Positions 34,188-44,596 are shown, counted from the stretch's first letter. The stretch is DNA of 64,000 bases from OCS116 sp051531935 (GCA_051531935.1 JAOPTR010000008.1:62001-126000); one strand, 5' to 3'. A program made the numbers and translations. The notes: generated by a model from the sequence alone, not told the origin.

Positions 34188-35162
34188 ATGCCATCAGCCA
34201 TTCAAGTTTCTGAATTTGGCGGTTCAGATCAATTAAAATTCGAAGCCGTTACCATTGGCACACCTGCTGCAGGCCAAGTGCATTTAAAGCAAGCCACATG
34301 CGGGCTGAATTTTATAGATGTATATCACCGCACAGGGTTTTACGACATTCCATTGCCTTTTATTCCTGGTTCAGAGGGCGCGGGCACCGTGGTTTCAGTG
34401 GGCGAAGGCGTTACCAACGTTGCAGCGGGTGATCGTGTGGCCTATGCAGGCGCGCGCGGCTCTTATGCCGAGGAGCGCATTATTGATGCCGATCAATTGG
34501 TAATACTCCCAACCGAAATATCGTTTGAACAGGCATCAGCTATGATGCTGCAGGGCATGACAGCACAAATGCTATTGCGCCAAGTTTATGATGTAAAAGC
34601 GGGCGATACCATTTTGGTGCATGCCGCAGCAGGCGGTGTTGGCCTCATCATGTGCCAATGGGCAAATGCTTTGGGCGCAACGGTTATCGGCACTGTTTCA
34701 ACACCCGAAAAAGCCGCTCTTGCCAAAGCCCATGGCTGCCATCACACCATTATTTACACGCAAGAAAACTTTGTCGAACAAGTGCAAAAAATTACCAATG
34801 GCAATGGCGTGCCCGTGGTTTATGACAGTGTTGGCAAAACCACTTTTATGGATAGTCTAGACTGCATCGCCAAACGCGGCCTTATGGTGACATTTGGGCA
34901 AGCTTCTGGGCCTATTGAGCCATTTTCTCCATTGATACTCAATGCCAAAGGCTGTTTATTCCTCACCCGCCCTAACCTGTTTAACTATCTAGATACCCGC
35001 CAAAAACTGGAAGACACAGCCAACGAATTATTCGAAATGGTCACATCTGGCAAAGTTAAAATCAACGTAAACCAAACTTTCCCACTTAAAGATGCTGCCA
35101 AAGCCCATGATGCTTTAGAAAGCCGCGCCACCACGGGTTCTACTGTGTTAATTTGTTCGTAA
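34188..35162 (+). CDS. qor: Quinone oxidoreductase (zinc-free MDR family)
   Basis: This 324-residue NADPH-dependent enzyme has the family pattern: GLNFIDVYHRTGFYDIPLPF near residues 43-62, then PGSEGAGTVVSVGEGV, and the nucleotide-binding motif VHAAAGGVGLIMCQWANALG. It lacks the zinc ligands of alcohol dehydrogenases, as expected for QOR. It reduces quinones by one electron. GGAG lies 8 bases before the chosen ATG at 34188. An AraC-family gene follows within 10 bases, and may regulate it. Confidence 0.92.
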   Translation: MPSAIQVSEFGGSDQLKFEAVTIGTPAAGQVHLKQATCGLNFIDVYHRTGFYDIPLPFIPGSEGAGTVVSVGEGVTNVAAGDRVAYAGARGSYAEERIIDADQLVILPTEISFEQASAMMLQGMTAQMLLRQVYDVKAGDTILVHAAAGGVGLIMCQWANALGATVIGTVSTPEKAALAKAHGCHHTIIYTQENFVEQVQKITNGNGVPVVYDSVGKTTFMDSLDCIAKRGLMVTFGQASGPIEPFSPLILNAKGCLFLTRPNLFNYLDTRQKLEDTANELFEMVTSGKVKINVNQTFPLKDAAKAHDALESRATTGSTVLICS

Positions 35163-35171
35163 TCGTTAAAT

Positions 35172-36029
35172 ATGACTTTAGAAATATTGCCACAAAAACT
35201 ATTCACTATGCCCAATGTAACGCCATTGATGCAGCATGGTAACGCGGCAATATTTCATAAAACCCTAAAGCACGATCTGCTCGATAAAGAAATTTACCTA
35301 TCCCAAACGGCTATATTATTCATTGTCAAAGGCCGCCAATTATTACATCAAAATACAAACCAACCAACTGCAGTGCAACAAGGCGATTTATTGCTACTGC
35401 CCAAAGATATTTATTTGGTTTCCGATTACACAACCAATGATAACCAGTTCGAAGCCATATTATTTTTTATTACCGATGAGATTATAGACAGGCTGCGCCC
35501 TTCAAATTTGCCATCTAATCCCAGTAACACTGGCCTTGCGCAAATACACACGCCTCCCCTACAAATTGCCAAATTCATGGCAAGCCTGTTAGATATTTAT
35601 GGCAATCAGCCCAATATTGGTCAACTGTTAGAGCTAAAATTAAAAGAATTTCTATCGCTTATTGCCCAAACTAATGCAGGGCGCGAGTTCTCATCTGCCT
35701 TTTACCATTCAACCCATGGCCGCAAACGCGACATCGCCCAATTTATGAAAGACAATTATTTAAAAAACTTAAAAGTCGAAGATTATGCAAGCTTAACAGG
35801 CCATAGCAAATCCACCTTCACTCGCGAATTTAAAAAATTATACGCCACCACGCCGCACCAATGGCTTATCGAACAACGGTTGTTAAAAGCCCATCAAATC
35901 CTCATCACAGGCAAAGCAAGCGTCATTCAAACGGCACTTGCTGTGGGGTATGATAATGCCTCCCACTTTACCACCGCTTATAAAAACAAATATAACCAAA
36001 CACCCAACCAAACAAAAAGCCAATTGTGA
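35172..36029 (+). CDS. AraC-family transcriptional regulator
   Basis: This 285-residue regulator has a cupin-like N-terminal domain (LLHQNTNQPTAVQQGDLLLL) and a C-terminal AraC helix-turn-helix (KVEDYASLTGHSKSTFTREF, then VIQTALAVGYDNASHFTTAY). It lies 9 bases after qor on the same strand, and may be cotranscribed with it. The N-terminal half should bind a small ligand. Its targets are not known; qor and the monooxygenase gene 86 bases downstream are candidates by position. Confidence 0.88.
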   Translation: MTLEILPQKLFTMPNVTPLMQHGNAAIFHKTLKHDLLDKEIYLSQTAILFIVKGRQLLHQNTNQPTAVQQGDLLLLPKDIYLVSDYTTNDNQFEAILFFITDEIIDRLRPSNLPSNPSNTGLAQIHTPPLQIAKFMASLLDIYGNQPNIGQLLELKLKEFLSLIAQTNAGREFSSAFYHSTHGRKRDIAQFMKDNYLKNLKVEDYASLTGHSKSTFTREFKKLYATTPHQWLIEQRLLKAHQILITGKASVIQTALAVGYDNASHFTTAYKNKYNQTPNQTKSQL

Positions 36030-36115
36030 ACCAATTTCAATAGTCTTGCGGTTTTTTGGGTGGTTTAGGCATAATGCAAAGCCTATCTAATCTCCATCAT
36101 AAAAAGGAGATTATT

Positions 36116-36403
36116 ATGAGCATAACATTCATCATTAAATTTAACGTCAATACGGCCGATTTAACCAATTTCAACGCCATTATGCAAGATGTGAAAACGG
36201 GTTTACCGCAAGTCGAAGGCTGTAACCATGTCGAGATATATCAAAATGCCGAAACCGACACGAGCTTTACATTGGTCGAAAATTGGCAGACCAAACAAGC
36301 CCACCAAACCCACATAGAAAATCTAAGCAATAATGGCGAGTGGGATAAAATCGCCAAACTATTGTCTGCCGATCCAGACGGGCATTATTTCAATCCCGTC
36401 TGA
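36116..36403 (+). CDS. Antibiotic biosynthesis monooxygenase (ABM) domain protein
   Basis: This 95-residue ferredoxin-like protein matches the ABM family: TFIIKFNVNTADLTNFNAIM, then VEGCNHVEIYQNAETDTSFT and LVENWQTKQAHQTHI. Such small dimeric proteins oxidise quinone-like or heme-like molecules, or only bind them. AAAAGGAGA sits 6 bases before the ATG at 36116, which is preferred over one 60 bases earlier. The preceding qor gene suggests a quinone link. A hairpin overlaps its stop. Confidence 0.85.
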   Translation: MSITFIIKFNVNTADLTNFNAIMQDVKTGLPQVEGCNHVEIYQNAETDTSFTLVENWQTKQAHQTHIENLSNNGEWDKIAKLLSADPDGHYFNPV

Positions 36404-36414
36404 ATGGCATTCAG
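36375..36414. terminator. Tandem hairpins between convergent genes
   Basis: CAGACGGG (36375-36382) pairs with CCCGTCTG (36395-36402), and CTGAAT with ATTCAG (36400-36414). They lie at the shared end of the ABM gene and the autotransporter gene. No U run follows, so termination is not certain. Confidence 0.4.
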
Positions 36415-36417
36415 ATA

Positions 36418-39400
36418 TTAGAAGCGCATTTTAAAGCTAACGGCAGCACCGTAGTTTAAGCTTGTTTGCGAGATGTCAGCCATGGCCGAAAAGCTCAATG
36501 TGCTGTTCTCATCTAATTGCACGCCTAGAGTTGCATTTAATTGCAAACTATCGCGTGCAATGGCTGCGCTCTGCACCGCAAAAGCATTGGCCGCGCCTGC
36601 AAGTTTATAATTCATCGGTGTGCTTACATCACCAAATTCATGCTTCCAAGCAGCCGATAATGAACCGTTAAATTCACTGCCTTCAACTTCGAATTTATTC
36701 GAGATTTCAACACCCACAAGGCTGTTAAACTTGTTAACATTTGTCGCGCCAGCGGTGATGTTAAAAGCACCTGCACCCGTTTCAGTATAAGCATTGGTAT
36801 GACTACGCGAGAAGCCTGCCCCTACAAATGGCGCCACAACAATGTCGGTGCCTTCAACTAAGTTGTCAAAGCCATAACGAGCTTTCAATTCACCCGAAAT
36901 TGTCGAGCCATAATAATCGGCAACCGCTGTTTTGCCCAAGCCAACAGCGCTGATAATACGGCTTGTTTTATAATGTTGCAAACCATAGCTTAATGCACCC
37001 ATCACACCCAAACCAGCTTCGTCAGCAGCAACACTGCCCCACCCACCGTATAGGCCAACATTTAAGCTGCTGCTGGTAGATTTTGAGGCAGCATTAATTG
37101 TGCTGAAATTGGTCGAAATATAACCTGCGCTTGCGCCCACTGTCCAATCATCACCACCTGCAATTTTGCCGCCAAATGTCATACCCGAGCTAAATGCAGA
37201 TACCGCACCAAAATTATTACTGGCTTTAATAGATGACCGCATGGCCACCAAATCTGCCCAAACAACATTATTATCGGTTTGACTTATCACTTGGTTAGAG
37301 GCCGTAAAACCAACAGCTTGTGGTGCATTTTGCACACCACCACCGCCACCCGCGCGGGTCATCATAGAGTTTTGGAAAACAGTGCCCGATTGGTCACTAA
37401 GCGATGAGGCCGAACCATGGTCAGCACCCGATACTTGTTTTAGAGTTTCCTTGGCTTGTGCCGTTGTAAAACCAACTAATTTATTATAAATCTCTTTGCC
37501 TTCATCACTTGTATAGTCAAACCCATCCAAGGCAACAGCCGCCATTTTTTCGGTTTCATTGTCGCTAAATGGTTTAAAATCTAAACCAGTCGGAGCTTCT
37601 GCTACGCTGAAGCTTAATTTCACATCATTAGCACCATCGGTATTTTTTTCTACCTTGGCATTTAGGAATGCAAAATTATCAGTCACGTTAGTAAAGTCGC
37701 CCGTAACGGCATCCGTGCCGTCATTTGCAATCAACGTATATTTGTAATTTTTGCCCGCCGTATAATCACCCAACGCGCCAGTGGCCATAATGTCTAGTTC
37801 GCCACCCAAAACCACACTACCAGTCACGTTAATCACATCGGTATTGTCGTTTTTATCAATGTCTAATTTTATTTTTGAGGCCGAACCCAAAGTCAGGTCA
37901 CCTACATTCACACTGTCATTAGCAGCGCCATTTTGCAGGTTTAATATGCCGTTATTTTCAAACGCGCCCTCAAAGGTCGATGCCCCACCAGCAGCATTCC
38001 ATGTGCCAGTGTTGGTAAATTTAGAGCTTGCATAGTCAGAACCAGTGATCTGAATTTTTCCGGTTAAAACTGCTGCATTATCAAGTGTCACTTTACCACC
38101 GCTCGATGTGCCAGATATAACATAAGGGTCAAGCGCAATGTTAGCCGTTGGCGCTGCATTTACCAGATAATTCACATTCGATTTTAACACCAATTCCACA
38201 TCCGATGCCGTGCCAGTAAATTTAACACCCTCACTATTGTTTTGAGCAATGCCGCCATCAATAGCTTTCACTTTGTTTTGTGCAACAATTGTGGTTTGAA
38301 CCAAACTATCAACACTGGTTTGGCTGAAATAAGTTGCTGTTAGCCCTGATGTCCCAATCACGGTGCCACCTAGTAGTTCAAATGTTTCTACAGTTTCATC
38401 ATTGCCAACTCGAACCTGACTGTCTTTTTTCACAGTTAATTTAGCGGTATCAGCAATCGCAGCACCCCCCGATAATCCAAGGCTACCAGCTTCAACAATT
38501 GTATTACCTGTATATGTATTCGCACCCATAAGGTAAATTTCACCATCACCTTTTTTAACCAAATTATGAGACCCAGAAAACCCGCCCGTTAATGTACTTA
38601 GATGGCCTGAACCGTTCTCAATGTTTAAATCACTGGTTAAGGCAATATTCTTGTTAATTGAGATATTATCCGCAAGCTCTAGTGTTTTATCGGCGCTGCC
38701 CGAAAGCGTAAATGCACCACTACCAAAGGCAGCATTTGTACCCGCCACTAATGTGCCTTCTTTTAACACAGTGCCACCAGCATGTGAATTCACTCCAGAA
38801 AGCAAAATTCTACCCGCACCCGTTTTAACAAGCCCACCTGCGCCACTTATAGCGCCATATAATGTACCTTTATGGTTTTCATCAGCTTCAATAGATAAGT
38901 CTTGTTGTAATGTAATGAAATTTCCAATGTTAACTTGATCAGCTATTTTAATGGCTTTATCAGTATCACTTGCAACATCAGTTTTTAGTATGTTTGAAGT
39001 TTGCCCGAGCGCATCATCATGGCCCAAAATTAGCTTACCCTCATTTAAGATCACACCAGTATTAGCCGCAAAATCATTATCGCCATTTAGTGTTAAACTA
39101 CCAGTACCCCATTTTCCAAAATCGCCACTACCAGTAATTTTACCGTTTAATACAGTGTCATTATTGTTAAACCCACTTTTTAAATCAGCGGCAAGCAATA
39201 TGTCTCCATCACCTTCAACAGAGCCAACAGAAGATAAGCCATCTACTTTAAGCACACCACCTGTATTAATCTTCACACTAGTTGCATTTGACAATGAGTT
39301 AGCTTTCAGCACCAACGTGCCTTCATCAACAACCGTATCGCCAGTGTGGGTATTTGCACCCGATAAACTCAGCGCACCCGTACCCTTTTTAGTTAAATCA

Positions 39401-41394
39401 CTGGCGCCAGAAAACACGCCTGCAAATGTAGCTGCACCAGATGTGTCAACTTTAACATTTAGATCACTGGTTAAGGCAACATTGCCGACCAAAGTCATAG
39501 TATTTTTAATCTCAAGTGTTTTATCAGCACTACCCGAAAGTGAAAGCCCCCCACTGCCAAATGCACCATTAAAACCAAACACCAAAGTGCCTTCTTTTAA
39601 CACAGTGCCGCCCGAATATGCATTCGATCTAGACAGTTCAACACTACCCGCACCCGTTTTAGTTAACACGCCTGCACCAGTTATCCAGCCAGACAAAACA
39701 CCACTAGCACCACTATCGGCACTCACGTTCAAATCACTCGTCAAAGCAATATTCTTATTAATAGTCACACCATCTTTAAGACCAAGTGTTTTGTCAGCAC
39801 TGCCCGAAAGCACAAATGCCCCACTGCTAAATGCTGCATTATTACCCGCCACTAATGTACCTTCAATAAGCGTTGTTGTACCATCATAAGTATTAGCAGC
39901 GTCCAAGGCTAACGAGCCAGAACCTGTTTTATTCACACCACCAGTACCACTCATAACACCCGATATAGTGCCTTTTTGCGCACCACTTGATGTAAGGTTA
40001 AGATCACCCGTTATGCCAATATTTATCGCTGTACCAAGGTCAATGTCATTCAAAATTTCAAGTGATTTCGAATAACTGTTATTGGTTAATATCAGTTGAT
40101 TGCTACCAATGGCATCATCATGCCCAATGATTAATTTGCCATAGGTCAAAATAAAGTTGGTGTTTGTAGCGCTATTGTCACCACTTAAAGTTAAATTTTG
40201 CGAATTAAGCTTATTAAAACCACCCGGCCCCGTAAATTTACCAGAAAACTCTGTAGATAGCCCATTGCCATAGATAACCATGGAGCCGCCAGACAATATA
40301 TTTATATCGCCCGAGCCCTCAATAGAACCAACAAAATTACTGCCAGCCACTTGGAATTCACCATCAGAATTCACAATCACTCTGTTTGTACTTTTAACTT
40401 TAGCACCAACAGAAAGCGCAAGTACGCCCGCATCTACAACGGTTGTACCATTATAGCTATTGTCAGCAGTTAGTGTAATTGTGCCATCACCTTTTTTGGT
40501 AATGCCATTGCTACCTGTCAGAAAACCACTTAATGTGCCACTTTCACCAGCACCCGCGCTCACATTCAAATTACTTGTTAAAGCAATGCTTTTATTGATT
40601 GTAACGCCGTCTGCAAGACCAATAGTTTTGTCTGCACTGCCCGAAAGCGTAAATGTGCCACTGCCAAATGCATCATTAGTTCCTGCCACCAACGTGCCTT
40701 CTGTAAGCACAGTACCACCGCTATAAGTGTTCGTACCAGACAAAATAATTGTGCCCGCATCCACTTTTTCTAAACCGCCCCCATTTTTCAGAATGCCCGA
40801 AATTGTACCGATTTCACCTTCAGCCGCACTAACACCTAAAGTATAGTTTTGAAGCCATAAATCATTAGAAATATTAATATTGTCTTCAATCACCAATATA
40901 TGCTCGGCTGAAGTTCCTGATACAAAAAAACTTGCGCCTAAAGCTTTATTATGCCCAACGATCACTTTACCTCTGTATAAAGCCATGTATCCATTATAAC
41001 TACTGTTATCACCCGTTAATGTTAAACTCCCAGAATTATACTTATGCAAAATACCATCACCAGTTATTTCTCCAGAAAATACACCGTCACTGCTGCTTTC
41101 CACAGTCAAACTAGACATTATGCCCCCACTAATATTAACAAGACCCGCGCCAGAAAGAGTCCCCACCGAAGTTTCGCCAGTAACATTCAAAGTCCCATTT
41201 ACGACATAATCATCACGAAGACCTGCGAAGCCGCTATTATTTGGGCCAACCAATGTCTCTCCCACATTCACTATCACCGTATCGGCCAATACAGGCGCAA
41301 AGTTTAACATGCTAGCTATCACCCCTATCGCAAGGCTTGTGCTGCTCATTAATTTGGTTTTGGCGTGTGGTTTGTGAAGTGATAATGCAGTCAT
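36418..41394 (-). CDS. Autotransporter adhesin with repeated passenger domain
   Basis: This 1658-residue protein has a type Va autotransporter layout. A signal peptide (LAIGVIASMLNFAPVLADT) is followed by a passenger of about 1300 residues made of autotransporter-associated beta-strand repeats (KTGAGSVELSRSNAYSGGTV type). A C-terminal barrel of about 270 residues ends in an aromatic residue (AAVSFKMRF). Four near-identical blocks contain SGSADKT and IALTSDLN. The beta-barrel inserts in the outer membrane and exposes the passenger, probably for adhesion. No protease triad is seen. Base use is high in GC repeats, so long open frames also occur on the opposite strand; these are not real. Confidence 0.93.
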   Translation of the reverse strand: MTALSLHKPHAKTKLMSSTSLAIGVIASMLNFAPVLADTVIVNVGETLVGPNNSGFAGLRDDYVVNGTLNVTGETSVGTLSGAGLVNISGGIMSSLTVESSSDGVFSGEITGDGILHKYNSGSLTLTGDNSSYNGYMALYRGKVIVGHNKALGASFFVSGTSAEHILVIEDNINISNDLWLQNYTLGVSAAEGEIGTISGILKNGGGLEKVDAGTIILSGTNTYSGGTVLTEGTLVAGTNDAFGSGTFTLSGSADKTIGLADGVTINKSIALTSNLNVSAGAGESGTLSGFLTGSNGITKKGDGTITLTADNSYNGTTVVDAGVLALSVGAKVKSTNRVIVNSDGEFQVAGSNFVGSIEGSGDINILSGGSMVIYGNGLSTEFSGKFTGPGGFNKLNSQNLTLSGDNSATNTNFILTYGKLIIGHDDAIGSNQLILTNNSYSKSLEILNDIDLGTAINIGITGDLNLTSSGAQKGTISGVMSGTGGVNKTGSGSLALDAANTYDGTTTLIEGTLVAGNNAAFSSGAFVLSGSADKTLGLKDGVTINKNIALTSDLNVSADSGASGVLSGWITGAGVLTKTGAGSVELSRSNAYSGGTVLKEGTLVFGFNGAFGSGGLSLSGSADKTLEIKNTMTLVGNVALTSDLNVKVDTSGAATFAGVFSGASDLTKKGTGALSLSGANTHTGDTVVDEGTLVLKANSLSNATSVKINTGGVLKVDGLSSVGSVEGDGDILLAADLKSGFNNNDTVLNGKITGSGDFGKWGTGSLTLNGDNDFAANTGVILNEGKLILGHDDALGQTSNILKTDVASDTDKAIKIADQVNIGNFITLQQDLSIEADENHKGTLYGAISGAGGLVKTGAGRILLSGVNSHAGGTVLKEGTLVAGTNAAFGSGAFTLSGSADKTLELADNISINKNIALTSDLNIENGSGHLSTLTGGFSGSHNLVKKGDGEIYLMGANTYTGNTIVEAGSLGLSGGAAIADTAKLTVKKDSQVRVGNDETVETFELLGGTVIGTSGLTATYFSQTSVDSLVQTTIVAQNKVKAIDGGIAQNNSEGVKFTGTASDVELVLKSNVNYLVNAAPTANIALDPYVISGTSSGGKVTLDNAAVLTGKIQITGSDYASSKFTNTGTWNAAGGASTFEGAFENNGILNLQNGAANDSVNVGDLTLGSASKIKLDIDKNDNTDVINVTGSVVLGGELDIMATGALGDYTAGKNYKYTLIANDGTDAVTGDFTNVTDNFAFLNAKVEKNTDGANDVKLSFSVAEAPTGLDFKPFSDNETEKMAAVALDGFDYTSDEGKEIYNKLVGFTTAQAKETLKQVSGADHGSASSLSDQSGTVFQNSMMTRAGGGGGVQNAPQAVGFTASNQVISQTDNNVVWADLVAMRSSIKASNNFGAVSAFSSGMTFGGKIAGGDDWTVGASAGYISTNFSTINAASKSTSSSLNVGLYGGWGSVAADEAGLGVMGALSYGLQHYKTSRIISAVGLGKTAVADYYGSTISGELKARYGFDNLVEGTDIVVAPFVGAGFSRSHTNAYTETGAGAFNITAGATNVNKFNSLVGVEISNKFEVEGSEFNGSLSAAWKHEFGDVSTPMNYKLAGAANAFAVQSAAIARDSLQLNATLGVQLDENSTLSFSAMADISQTSLNYGAAVSFKMRF
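38615..40720 (-). repeat. Four near-identical passenger repeats in the autotransporter
   Basis: Blocks of about 150-165 bp lie near 38615-38775, 39450-39615, 39725-39880 and 40565-40720. All encode a variant of EGTLVAGTNAAFGSG followed by LSGSADKT and IALTSDLN. The DNA identity is high enough for recombination to change the repeat number. Confidence 0.8.
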
Positions 41395-41582
41395 AATTGT
41401 CCCGTTACTAAGTGGTGCGCAAATAAAAACCAGTCTTCTAGTTCACTTTACGATTCGTATACTTAAGTTGGTAAATAGTTATAGTTAACAAATCGTTAAT
41501 TTTACCCCATATAAAGAGCTTTCAAATTCAATTAATTAGCGTTAATATAATTTCCAACAACGGATAAAAAGAAAGAAAAATC

Positions 41583-42431
41583 ATGGCGGTTACAATTTTT
41601 GATGATACCCAATGCGCACTTGGCGAAGGCCCACTTTGGCACCCCCTACGCGAGCAATTTTTTTGGTTCGATATTAACCAAAAACAACTGCTCACCAGTA
41701 AAAATGGCAACCGCAAAATGTGGCAATTTACTGAGCATGTATCGGCCGCAGGTTGGCTAGATGAAAATACACTGCTCATTTGCAGCGAAACCGCTTTTCT
41801 AGAATTTAACATCGAAACTGGCGAGCAAGATGTCATCGCGCCATTAGAGGCCGACATCCCCAACAACCGCTCTAACGATGGCCGCGCCGACCCGCAAGGC
41901 GGCATGTGGATAGGCACGATGGATCTAGAGGCCAAAAAACACGCAGGCGCTATTTATCGCTATTATCAAGGCGAAATTCGCACGCTTTACCCTAATATTA
42001 CCATTCCAAACAGCATTTGTTTTTCGCCTGATGGCAGCACAGCTTATTATGCCGATACACCAGAAAAATGCATTATGAGCCAAGCCTTAGATAATGAAGG
42101 TTGGCCAGTGGGCGATGCTCAAATGTTTATAGATATGAAACAAGATGGCCTATCGCCAGATGGCAGTGTTGTCGATGCCGAAGGCTGTTTGTGGAACGCC
42201 CAATGGGGTGCGTCCCGCATTGCAAAATATAATGCAGCAGGTAAGTTTTTAATGGCAATCGACATTCCCGATGCCAAACAAACCACCTGCCCCGCCTTTG
42301 GTGGTGCCGATTTACAAACCATATTTGTAACCTCAGCAGCCGATGGTGATGATAGCAAAAATGCAGGCAAAACATTTGCTGTTTTACCCCGCGGTATTGT
42401 TGGGCAAAAAGAACATCAAGTGAAGCTCTAA
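41583..42431 (+). CDS. SMP-30/gluconolactonase family protein
   Basis: This 282-residue six-bladed propeller hydrolase has the family pattern: QCALGEGPLWHPLREQFFWF at the start (metal-binding glutamate in LGEGP), then NRSNDGRADPQGGMWIGTMD with the catalytic Asn and Asp, PNSICFSPDGSTAYYADT and DGLSPDGSVVDAEGCLWNAQ. It cleaves a sugar lactone with a divalent metal; a pentonolactone or gluconolactone is likely. It is a single gene with no sugar dehydrogenase nearby in the window. Confidence 0.92.
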   Translation: MAVTIFDDTQCALGEGPLWHPLREQFFWFDINQKQLLTSKNGNRKMWQFTEHVSAAGWLDENTLLICSETAFLEFNIETGEQDVIAPLEADIPNNRSNDGRADPQGGMWIGTMDLEAKKHAGAIYRYYQGEIRTLYPNITIPNSICFSPDGSTAYYADTPEKCIMSQALDNEGWPVGDAQMFIDMKQDGLSPDGSVVDAEGCLWNAQWGASRIAKYNAAGKFLMAIDIPDAKQTTCPAFGGADLQTIFVTSAADGDDSKNAGKTFAVLPRGIVGQKEHQVKL

Positions 42432-42508
42432 CATCTAGCAGGGTTGACCTTTAACCCCGCGCTGTATAATCTCTCACCCGTGAATATATTACAATTTACG
42501 GGTGATCT

Positions 42509-43699
42509 ATGTCAGATAATTATAGCGAATCAAGCTCCACATCATGGGGCAAAAGAATTATGAATTCTTTTGCAGGCATCATCATTGGCTTGCTCGTATT
42601 TTTAGCTTCTTTTGGTGTTATTTGGTGGAACGAGGGACGCTCAGTCGACCGTATAAAAACCTTAGAAGAAGGCCGCGGCATTGTGGTATCCGCCAATGCC
42701 GATCAGGTTAACACCATCCATCAAAACGCCTTAATTCATTTATCAGGCATTGCCACAACGCCCGATACAGTTTCCGACAGCCAATTTGGCGTACAGGTAC
42801 AAGCCATCAAGCTAAAACGCATAGTAGAAATGTATCAATGGCGCCAAAAATCCACCACAAAAACCGAAAAAAAATTAGGCGGTGGCGAAACCCAAACCAC
42901 CACATATTCTTACAGCAAAATTTGGTCAGAAGGCCTCATTAACTCCACCGAATTTAAAAAATCTACAGGCCATACAAACCCTGCGACGATGCCCTATTCA
43001 AGTCAACGCTTCCAAGCCGAGAATGTAACCCTTGGCGCTTATAAACTTAGCGAGGCATTTGTCAGCCAAATTAACAATTATCAAGATTACACCCTCACCA
43101 TCGACAACCTAAATGCAATGGATGCAAACCTTAAAAAAGCTTTCAAATTAATTGGCAACCAGTATTTCTTTGGCAACGCAGCCAGCCCCGAAATTGGCGC
43201 AGTGCGGGTTAAATATACCGTCGCCATGCCAACCGAGGCCAGTGTAATTGGCAAGCAAAATAACGGCATCATCGAAGCCTACACAACCCAAAATGGCGCA
43301 TTGCAATTACTGCAAACAAACATAGCCACCGCCGATGCCATGTTCGATAGCTCCGAAAGCGCCAACAGCCTTATGACATGGGCAATCCGTTTTGGTGCAT
43401 TTTTGCTTATGTGGGGCGGCCTCTCGCGCATTTTAGCGCCCATTCGGGTGCTTGGCGATGTTGTGCCATTGGTTGGCCGTATATTGGGCGCAGGCATTGG
43501 TTTGGTTACAGGCATCATTGCCGCCATCCTCACCATCATCACCATTGCATTGGCGTGGATCTTCTTCCGCCCTCTCATTGGCTTTGCATTACTGGCAATC
43601 GCCGCACTGTTTTTCTTTGGCGGCTTTAAAGCCATCAGAACCAAATTAGCCAAAGTCACCAATCAAAACGCACAAGATCAAGACGCATCTCAAGCTTAA
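42509..43699 (+). CDS. TMEM43 family membrane protein
   Basis: This 396-residue protein matches the TMEM43/LUMA family. A first helix (FAGIIIGLLVFLASFGVIWW) is followed by NEGRSVDRIKTLEEGRG, the typical opening, then a large extracytoplasmic domain. A cluster of three helices lies at the C terminus (GRILGAGIGLVTGIIAAILT and following). Bacterial homologues occur widely, but no function is established. It is a single gene, and 77 bases separate it from the lactonase gene. Confidence 0.88.
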   Translation: MSDNYSESSSTSWGKRIMNSFAGIIIGLLVFLASFGVIWWNEGRSVDRIKTLEEGRGIVVSANADQVNTIHQNALIHLSGIATTPDTVSDSQFGVQVQAIKLKRIVEMYQWRQKSTTKTEKKLGGGETQTTTYSYSKIWSEGLINSTEFKKSTGHTNPATMPYSSQRFQAENVTLGAYKLSEAFVSQINNYQDYTLTIDNLNAMDANLKKAFKLIGNQYFFGNAASPEIGAVRVKYTVAMPTEASVIGKQNNGIIEAYTTQNGALQLLQTNIATADAMFDSSESANSLMTWAIRFGAFLLMWGGLSRILAPIRVLGDVVPLVGRILGAGIGLVTGIIAAILTIITIALAWIFFRPLIGFALLAIAALFFFGGFKAIRTKLAKVTNQNAQDQDASQA

Positions 43700-43735
43700 A
43701 AACTGTATTACGTATAAAGAAAAGAAAAATAACTC

Positions 43736-44596
43736 ATGAAAAAAACACTAATACTCACCCTGTCTTGTAAAGACAAAGCAGGTCTGACTGCAAAAACCAC
43801 TAATTTTTTATATGAGATGGGCGCCAATATACTAGAAGCACAACAATTTAACGACCTTGATACCCAACTATTTTTCATCCGCGTGGTGTTTGAACTAGAA
43901 GTCACAAGCTCAGGCGTTTCAGAACTCATCAGCAAATTTGAGCCCATTGCCAAACAACATAATATGACATGGCATTTGCAAGACAAAGCCGAGAAAAAGA
44001 AAATCCTAATGATGGTTTCTAAATTCGATCATTGCTTGGGAGACCTGCTTTACAGAGCGCGCATTAACGAGCTTCATGTCGAAGTGGTTGGCATTGTATC
44101 CAACCACCCTAAAGAGGCGCTAAACCTCACCTTAGTCGATGACATCCCTTACCATCACCTACCCATTACCAAAGATACAAAGCCCGAACAAGAAGCCCAA
44201 ATCAAACAAATTATCAACCAATCTGGCGCCGAACTCATTATACTGGCACGCTATATGCAAATTTTATCAGATGATTTTTCGCGCTTTTTACAAGGGCGCT
44301 GCATTAACATTCATCACTCATTCCTACCTGGTTTTAAAGGCGCAAAACCCTATCACCAAGCCTATGCTCGTGGTGTTAAAATGATTGGCGCCACCGCCCA
44401 TTATGTCACCGATGATTTAGATGAAGGCCCCATTATATCGCAAGATGTAGAGCATATTAGCCACACAGATATGCCCGATGACTTAGTGCGCAAAGGCCGC
44501 GACATTGAACGACGCGTATTGGCGCGGGCAGTGCAGTATCATTTGGAAAACAGGGTATTGCTCAACGGCACCAAAACCGTCGTATTCAAAGACTAA
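43736..44596 (+). CDS. purU: Formyltetrahydrofolate deformylase PurU
   Basis: This 286-residue enzyme hydrolyses 10-formyl-THF to formate and THF. An N-terminal ACT domain (LTLSCKDKAGLTAKTTNFLY) is followed by the formyltransferase fold. Catalytic residues are in NIHHSFLPGFKGAKPYHQA (Asn and His) and in ATAHYVTDDLDEGPIISQD (His and Asp). Length is standard. An IS element begins only 9 bases after its stop, so what originally followed purU has been replaced. Confidence 0.95.
   Translation: MKKTLILTLSCKDKAGLTAKTTNFLYEMGANILEAQQFNDLDTQLFFIRVVFELEVTSSGVSELISKFEPIAKQHNMTWHLQDKAEKKKILMMVSKFDHCLGDLLYRARINELHVEVVGIVSNHPKEALNLTLVDDIPYHHLPITKDTKPEQEAQIKQIINQSGAELIILARYMQILSDDFSRFLQGRCINIHHSFLPGFKGAKPYHQAYARGVKMIGATAHYVTDDLDEGPIISQDVEHISHTDMPDDLVRKGRDIERRVLARAVQYHLENRVLLNGTKTVVFKD

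Noticed and set aside
38951..39889. A 312-codon open frame opposite the autotransporter
   Set aside because: It lies wholly inside the autotransporter gene, is low in complexity (Ser, Pro, Leu, Ala) and follows from the repeated codons on the other strand.
42434..42470. Terminator after the SMP-30 gene
   Set aside because: A short GGGTT/AACCC hairpin is present but with a mismatch and no U run, too weak to list.
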